The notes below the pieces were generated by a model. The model made no database searches, had not been told where the DNA came from, and saw only the letters and a list, made by a program, of their open reading frames with translations. Made by a program: the position numbers and the translations under genes. From Bulleidia sp. (GTDB taxonomy: Bacteria; Bacillota_I; Bacilli_A; Erysipelotrichales; Erysipelotrichaceae): a stretch of DNA of 9,807 nucleotides. Where the stretch lies: assembly GCA_016293365.1 (NCBI GenBank), contig JAEDEK010000069.1:1-9807 (forward strand), written 5' to 3'. This document shows positions 6,870 through 9,807 of this stretch, piece by piece (the stretch's first letter is position 1; every line of letters starts with the position of its first letter).

Positions 6870-6899
6870 TTGACATCGTACAAAAATATCTGTTACAGT
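6870..6899 (+). promoter_or_regulatory. Upstream rpmG promoter (P1)
   Basis: A perfect TTGACA (6870-6875) is followed after 18 bp by TACAGT (6894-6899), which is preceded by TGT so that the -10 is also extended. Transcription would start near 6906 and give rpmG a leader of about 72 nt. The -10 itself matches only four of six bases. Confidence 0.5.
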
Positions 6900-6918
6900 A
6901 ATTCAGCTGATGAAATGC

Positions 6919-6947
6919 TTGGAAATCTGATCCGTTTATGGTATACT
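6919..6947 (+). promoter_or_regulatory. Proximal rpmG promoter (P2)
   Basis: TTGGAA (6919-6924), a 17-bp spacer and TATACT (6942-6947) preceded by TGG form a SigmaA-type promoter with an extended -10. The start is expected near 6954, about 24 nt before the rpmG ATG. This is the most complete promoter in the window, as expected for a ribosomal protein gene. Confidence 0.7.
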
Positions 6948-6977
6948 CATCATGCGTTAAAGGTCAGGAGGTACATC

Positions 6978-7130
6978 ATGCCTAGAGAAAATATTACATT
7001 CAAGTGTACTGTCTGTAAGGAAGAAAACTACATCGGTACAAGAAACAAGCGTAAGCATACAGAAAAGATGGAAATCAAGAAGTACTGCCCACGCTGCAAT
7101 AAGATGACTCTGCATAAGGAGAAGAAATAA
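6978..7130 (+). CDS. rpmG: 50S ribosomal protein L33 (zinc-binding form)
   Basis: L33 is a 50-residue, strongly basic protein of the large ribosomal subunit near the E site. It carries two CxxC pairs, Cys10/Cys13 (CTVC) and Cys37/Cys40 (CPRC), that bind zinc. The middle has the family signature NYIGTRNKRKHTEKMEIKKY (17-36), and the protein ends in a lysine-rich tail. The start is ATG 6978, with a perfect AGGAGG 6 nt upstream; the frame is open upstream but that part is low-complexity translation of noncoding DNA. Two tandem promoters drive it. The stop codon lies in the left arm of its terminator. Because both CxxC pairs are present, this is the zinc paralogue; a zinc-free copy might exist elsewhere in the genome. 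Confidence 0.96.
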   Translation: MPRENITFKCTVCKEENYIGTRNKRKHTEKMEIKKYCPRCNKMTLHKEKK

Positions 7131-7149
7131 GCCACGGCTTATTTTTTTT
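7125..7149 (+). terminator. Strong intrinsic terminator of rpmG
   Basis: AATAAGCC (7126-7133) is complementary to GGCTTATT (7136-7143); the two innermost bases must open to form a loop. Eight T residues occupy 7142-7149. The rpmG TAA is inside the left arm. Only 8 nt separate the T-run from the ATG of the next gene. Confidence 0.9.
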
Positions 7150-7157
7150 GGATTTTT

Positions 7158-7763
7158 ATGAAAATCAGCATTCTGCCTGTCGGCATGTATCAGGAAAACA
7201 CATACGTGATTCATCAGGAAGGGCATACCGTCATCGTTGATCCAGGTGGGCATCCTGAAATCATCTCAGCGTATATTGACACGCAGCAGAAGGTGGAAGC
7301 CATTGTTCTTACCCATGGTCACCAGGATCATGTCAGTGCGGTGGATCCGCTTGTAAAACAGTATGGCTGTCCGGTATTCCTGCATCCAGGGGACTTTGAT
7401 CTTGTTGGAAAGAATTCTTCAGAGCATGCGTTTTCCACCCCGCTGCAGTGTACCATTACACCGATGGGATCAGTGATCGATGTTCCTGGATTTCATTTTG
7501 AGGTATTGGAAACACCAGGTCATACATTGGGCTCTGTCTGTCTGGTGTGTGAAAATGTCATGTTTTCCGGAGATACACTTTTTGCAGGAAGCATCGGACG
7601 GACGGATCTGGCCGATTCTGATCCGAACAAGATGAAAGATTCATTGAAACGGCTATTGGATATGGATGGAGAATATCATGTTCTGCCAGGACATGGCCCA
7701 TCTACCACTCTGCAGAAAGAAAAGCAGACAAATCCATACCTTAATGGATATTATCGTTTCTGA
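7158..7763 (+). CDS. Metallo-beta-lactamase-fold hydrolase, YqgX/glyoxalase II-like
   Basis: This 201-residue cytoplasmic hydrolase has the complete dinuclear metal site: HGHQDH (53-58), His122 (TPGHT), Asp139 (SGDTLF) and His179 (PGHGP). The ending PGHGP...TNPYL is typical of the YqgX/YcbL branch of the glyoxalase II-like family, which probably cleaves thioesters. The true substrate is unknown and might involve bacillithiol or another thiol rather than glutathione. The family start (MKISILPVGMYQENTYVI) fits the ATG at 7158, which has only a weak GGA 5 nt upstream. The gene begins 8 nt after the rpmG terminator, so it either relies on readthrough or uses a promoter hidden in rpmG. In B. subtilis, as I recall, yqgX also lies next to comGA. 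Confidence 0.9.
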   Translation: MKISILPVGMYQENTYVIHQEGHTVIVDPGGHPEIISAYIDTQQKVEAIVLTHGHQDHVSAVDPLVKQYGCPVFLHPGDFDLVGKNSSEHAFSTPLQCTITPMGSVIDVPGFHFEVLETPGHTLGSVCLVCENVMFSGDTLFAGSIGRTDLADSDPNKMKDSLKRLLDMDGEYHVLPGHGPSTTLQKEKQTNPYLNGYYRF

Positions 7764-7765
7764 AT

Positions 7766-7792
7766 GATGGAGAAATTCTCCATCTTTTTTTT
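7766..7792 (+). terminator. Intrinsic terminator of the metallo-hydrolase gene
   Basis: GATGGAG (7766-7772) pairs with CTCCATC (7778-7784) around the 5-nt loop AAATT, and eight T residues follow (7785-7792). The stem starts 3 nt after the stop codon. It should isolate comGA from upstream transcription. Confidence 0.9.
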
Positions 7793-7811
7793 ATGGATTT
7801 TCCTGTTTCCG

Positions 7812-7825
7812 GTAATAACTATTAC
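7812..7825. promoter_or_regulatory. Perfect inverted repeat before comGA, candidate operator
   Basis: GTAATA (7812-7817) and TATTAC (7820-7825) form a perfect 6-bp inverted repeat separated by AC. It lies between the upstream terminator and the comGA ribosome binding site, in a noncoding gap of only 45 bp. Spacing and AT-rich composition would suit a dimeric regulator. I could not match it to a ComK box (AAAA-N5-TTTT) or a streptococcal cin box. A hairpin is unlikely because the spacer is 2 nt. The repeat could have arisen by chance. Confidence 0.35.
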
Positions 7826-7837
7826 AGAGGAGGAGAT

Positions 7838-8836
7838 ATGAAAGAAAGACTGATCGAAATTCTCTCAATTGCGGTACGTTATCGCATCAGCGATATTCAC
7901 TTTGAAATGAAGAAGACAGAAGGAAAGCACATCATGAAAATTGAGATGCGGGTAAATGGCGTTATGGAGCAGCTCCATCCCAAAACCGGAGATGAGAAAC
8001 TGTTCCATTATCTGGCGTATCGGGCAAACCTGGATGTTTCTGCCGCTTCTCGTCCACAATCGGGAGCCTTTGAAGAGAAGATCAACGGCAGAACACTGTC
8101 TCTGCGCTATCACATCATGCCATCAGCCGTCAATATTTCCGGTGTACTCCGTATTCTTGATCACAGCAGCCGTATGACGGTTGCCTCATTGAGTGAGGAT
8201 CCGCGGGTACATCAGTGGATGAAGCATGTCATGAACCTGCATGATGGCCTTGTTGTGCTTTCCGGTGCAACCGGATCCGGGAAAACTACTTCACTGTACA
8301 CGATGCTGGAAAGCGTATCCGGAAGAAAAATCGTTACTCTGGAAGACCCGATCGAAGTGTTCCATGAAGGATTCATGCAGGTACAGGTCAACGAGGACAG
8401 GCATCTTAGTTATGCTCAGGGAATCCGGGAATTCATGCGCCAGGATCCCGATATCATCATGATCGGCGAAATCCGTGATGAAGAAGCTGCCGCAATGGCA
8501 GTACGAAGTGCTCTGACAGGACATCTTGTACTGACTTCCATCCATGCCCAGGACGTGCGGACAGCGCTGTACAGACTGATGGATCTTGGGGTGAAAGAAT
8601 ACCATCTCAAAGATGTAGTCAGAGGGATCTCGTGTCAGAAACTGGTTGACAACAGGAAAGGAGGTCTGACAGGTATTTATGAAATCATGGATGAAAAACA
8701 GATCCGCAGTTTCCTTGAACACGGAACACTCCCGGATGACTTCATTTCCCTGCAGCAGGCGGAACAAAACTATGAGGATTCCTTTAAGGTGGAAGCATGG
8801 CAGTCACGTCCGATCCTTAACAGAACAGGAATGTGA
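7838..8836 (+). CDS. comGA: Competence pseudopilus assembly ATPase ComGA
   Basis: This 332-residue secretion ATPase of the GspE/PilB family powers assembly of the competence pseudopilus at the cytoplasmic face of the membrane. The N-terminal part contains RISDIHFE (16-23), typical of this family. Motifs in order are Walker A GATGSGKTT (143-151), the Asp box TLEDPIEV (167-174), Walker B DPDIIMIGEIRD (203-214) and the His box TGHLVLTSIHAQD (227-239). The tetracysteine zinc element of GspE/PilB is not visible; a single Cys (266) lies in a shortened segment. The start is ATG 7838, preceded by AGAGGAGGAGAT; the frame is open back to 7793 through noncoding sequence. It overlaps comGB by 65 bp. No clear SigmaA promoter lies in the 45-bp gap upstream, which suggests specialised control. 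Confidence 0.92.
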   Translation: MKERLIEILSIAVRYRISDIHFEMKKTEGKHIMKIEMRVNGVMEQLHPKTGDEKLFHYLAYRANLDVSAASRPQSGAFEEKINGRTLSLRYHIMPSAVNISGVLRILDHSSRMTVASLSEDPRVHQWMKHVMNLHDGLVVLSGATGSGKTTSLYTMLESVSGRKIVTLEDPIEVFHEGFMQVQVNEDRHLSYAQGIREFMRQDPDIIMIGEIRDEEAAAMAVRSALTGHLVLTSIHAQDVRTALYRLMDLGVKEYHLKDVVRGISCQKLVDNRKGGLTGIYEIMDEKQIRSFLEHGTLPDDFISLQQAEQNYEDSFKVEAWQSRPILNRTGM

Positions 8837-9788
8837 CTTGTTTGTATCATTACTGGACAGTGGTTTTTCCATGAAGGATGCGCTTGTCCTTCTGGATGAT
8901 ACACATATGCATCCATCTGTTGTGCAGTTAATGGAAAACATGGAGGCGGGCAATGATGTTGCCGAATACATGACGGATTTTCTGCCGAAGGATTACCGTT
9001 TCTGTTTTTCCGTATTCATTCACTACATGTCATTGCGTAATGCTCTGAAAGCTTCGCGACAGATTGTGACAGAAAAAAAGAAACAGCGTGAACAGATGAT
9101 CCGTAAGCTTGTTTATCCGATCGGATTGATGGCTGGAATGTGTGTCGGTCTGCTTGTCTTCAATCTGGTTGTATTTCCGTCAATGCTGAAAATGGCGGAT
9201 GGATTCGGTGTGGATCTTTCTGTGTATGTGATCGTGCAGAAAATCGTTTCAGTTATGGATGTATGTGCTCTGGCAGCTGCAGCACTGATTGTTCCATTTG
9301 TTGTGATCTGTATTCATCCATCTAATATCGTATCCACATACCGGTTTCTGATTGACCGTTTTCCGGACAATCTGCTGGTCCAGCAGGCATCGCGTGATTT
9401 TGCCTTCTTCTTTGTCTCATGTCTGAAAAACGGGCTGGCGACCAGAGATACGATGCATATCCTGATGGAAATGAAAGGTTATCCGCTTGTCAGTCATATC
9501 GCACTGCAGCTGGACTGGTTAATGGAAAAGGGGGAAGGAATGCAGGATGCCATGAAAATCATACGTGTGGAACAGGCACTGCTTCGCTTTTTTTCCACGG
9601 CATGTCAGTCTTCCTGTACGCAGGAAATGATGGATGGTTATCTGAAGATGACGGATCTTCGTACGATGAAACGGATCAGCCGTTTTACTGCCACAGTTCA
9701 GCTTGTATCCTATGGGGTGGTTGGTGCAGTTGTGATTGCAATCTATCAGGTTCTGATGCTGCCGATGCAGATGCTTGGAACACTTTAG
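8772..9788 (+). CDS. comGB: Competence pseudopilus inner-membrane platform protein ComGB
   Basis: This 338-residue protein is a GspF/PilC-type polytopic membrane platform that couples the ComGA ATPase to pseudopilin assembly. Two T2SSF-like repeats are visible: about 22-137 (FVSLLDSGFSMKDAL, ending in a hydrophobic helix) and about 204-330 (FAFFFVSCLKNGLATRDTM, then LDWLMEKGEGMQDAM). Probable membrane helices lie at about 114-137, 160-181 and 309-331, the three-helix layout of the family. I chose ATG 8772 because the protein then starts MRIPLRWKHG, similar in length and character to known ComGB, with AGGCGG 9 nt upstream. The frame is open to 8679 but that part is comGA coding DNA. The 65-bp overlap with comGA implies coupled translation. 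Confidence 0.9.
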   Translation: MRIPLRWKHGSHVRSLTEQECDLFVSLLDSGFSMKDALVLLDDTHMHPSVVQLMENMEAGNDVAEYMTDFLPKDYRFCFSVFIHYMSLRNALKASRQIVTEKKKQREQMIRKLVYPIGLMAGMCVGLLVFNLVVFPSMLKMADGFGVDLSVYVIVQKIVSVMDVCALAAAALIVPFVVICIHPSNIVSTYRFLIDRFPDNLLVQQASRDFAFFFVSCLKNGLATRDTMHILMEMKGYPLVSHIALQLDWLMEKGEGMQDAMKIIRVEQALLRFFSTACQSSCTQEMMDGYLKMTDLRTMKRISRFTATVQLVSYGVVGAVVIAIYQVLMLPMQMLGTL

Positions 9789-9791
9789 TGT

Positions 9792-9807
9792 ATGGAAAGG
9801 AAAAAGT
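9792..9807 (+). other. Possible start, or ribosome binding site, of the next comG gene
   Basis: The 19 bases after comGB contain ATG GAA AGG AAA AAG (9792-9806), which could begin a short basic leader of a ComGC-like pseudopilin. The same bases (GGAAAGGAAA) could instead be the ribosome binding site for a start just outside the window. The sequence is too short to decide. The expectation of comGC rests only on the usual comGA-comGB-comGC order. Confidence 0.25.

Noticed and set aside
6910..6930. Six-codon open frame in the rpmG leader as a possible leader peptide
   Set aside because: It has no ribosome binding site, overlaps the -35 of P2, and shows no attenuator-like hairpin.
7158..7763. 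Reading the metallo-hydrolase as a carbapenemase-type beta-lactamase
   Set aside because: The C-terminal PGHGP...TNPYL pattern, the SGDTLF motif and the roughly 200-residue length place it in the glyoxalase II-like YqgX branch.
8679..8771. Upstream in-frame extension of comGB
   Set aside because: The extra 31 residues are comGA sequence read out of frame and do not resemble a ComGB N-terminus. ATG 8772 gives the expected protein length.
1..9807. Mobile elements, CRISPR arrays, tRNAs, riboswitches or defence genes
   Set aside because: I looked on both strands and found no regularly spaced repeats, transposase or integrase motifs, cloverleaf-like segments or known aptamer cores. The gaps without genes are all under 200 bp.

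Overview
The window looks like an ordinary chromosomal segment of a Bacillota (Firmicutes) bacterium with moderately low GC. Several things point there: TyrS with a C-terminal S4 domain, AGGAGG-type ribosome binding sites, a zinc-type L33 protein, a Gram-positive ComG locus, U-tailed hairpin terminators and extended -10 promoters. TGA ends most of the genes, so this is not a Mollicutes-type code. From the short intergenic gaps and gene set I suspect an Erysipelotrichia-like lineage, but that is inference. Nothing suggests mobile DNA: I saw no transposase, integrase, CRISPR array, tRNA or long repeat.

Layout. Bases 1-283 are the 3' end of tyrS (+). After a weak terminator and an extended -10 promoter comes a two-gene unit (339-1549, +): an unrecognised small lipoprotein and an RsuA-type rRNA pseudouridine synthase, joined by an ATGA overlap. 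ispH (1527-2435, -) converges on it with overlapping 3' ends. Divergent from ispH are cshB and nfo (2483-4695, +), joined by another ATGA overlap and closed by a strong terminator. Next is a membrane-anchored serine hydrolase of the beta-lactamase fold (4733-5680, +). Facing terminators separate it from ispG (5742-6812, -). A divergent promoter region follows, then rpmG (6978-7130, +), a YqgX-like metallo-hydrolase (7158-7763, +), and comGA with comGB (7838-9788, +). The comG operon probably continues past the right edge.

How the genes relate. ispG and ispH encode the two Fe-S enzymes that finish the MEP isoprenoid pathway. CshB (RNA helicase), RsuA and L33 serve RNA and ribosome maturation. 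Nfo repairs abasic sites. ComGA and ComGB are the ATPase and membrane platform of the competence pseudopilus used in DNA uptake. From memory, the order ispH-cshB-nfo...ispG...rpmG...yqgX-comGA follows the B. subtilis yqf-yqg-comG region, so most of the window is probably an ancestral core segment with insertions or losses.

I do not see a convincing new multi-gene system. The best leads are small: a palindrome just upstream of comGA with no recognisable SigmaA promoter, a serine hydrolase that lacks the KTG lysine and may be translated leaderless, an unknown lipoprotein translationally coupled to an rRNA-modifying enzyme, and unusual residues beside the Fe-S ligands in both IspG and IspH.
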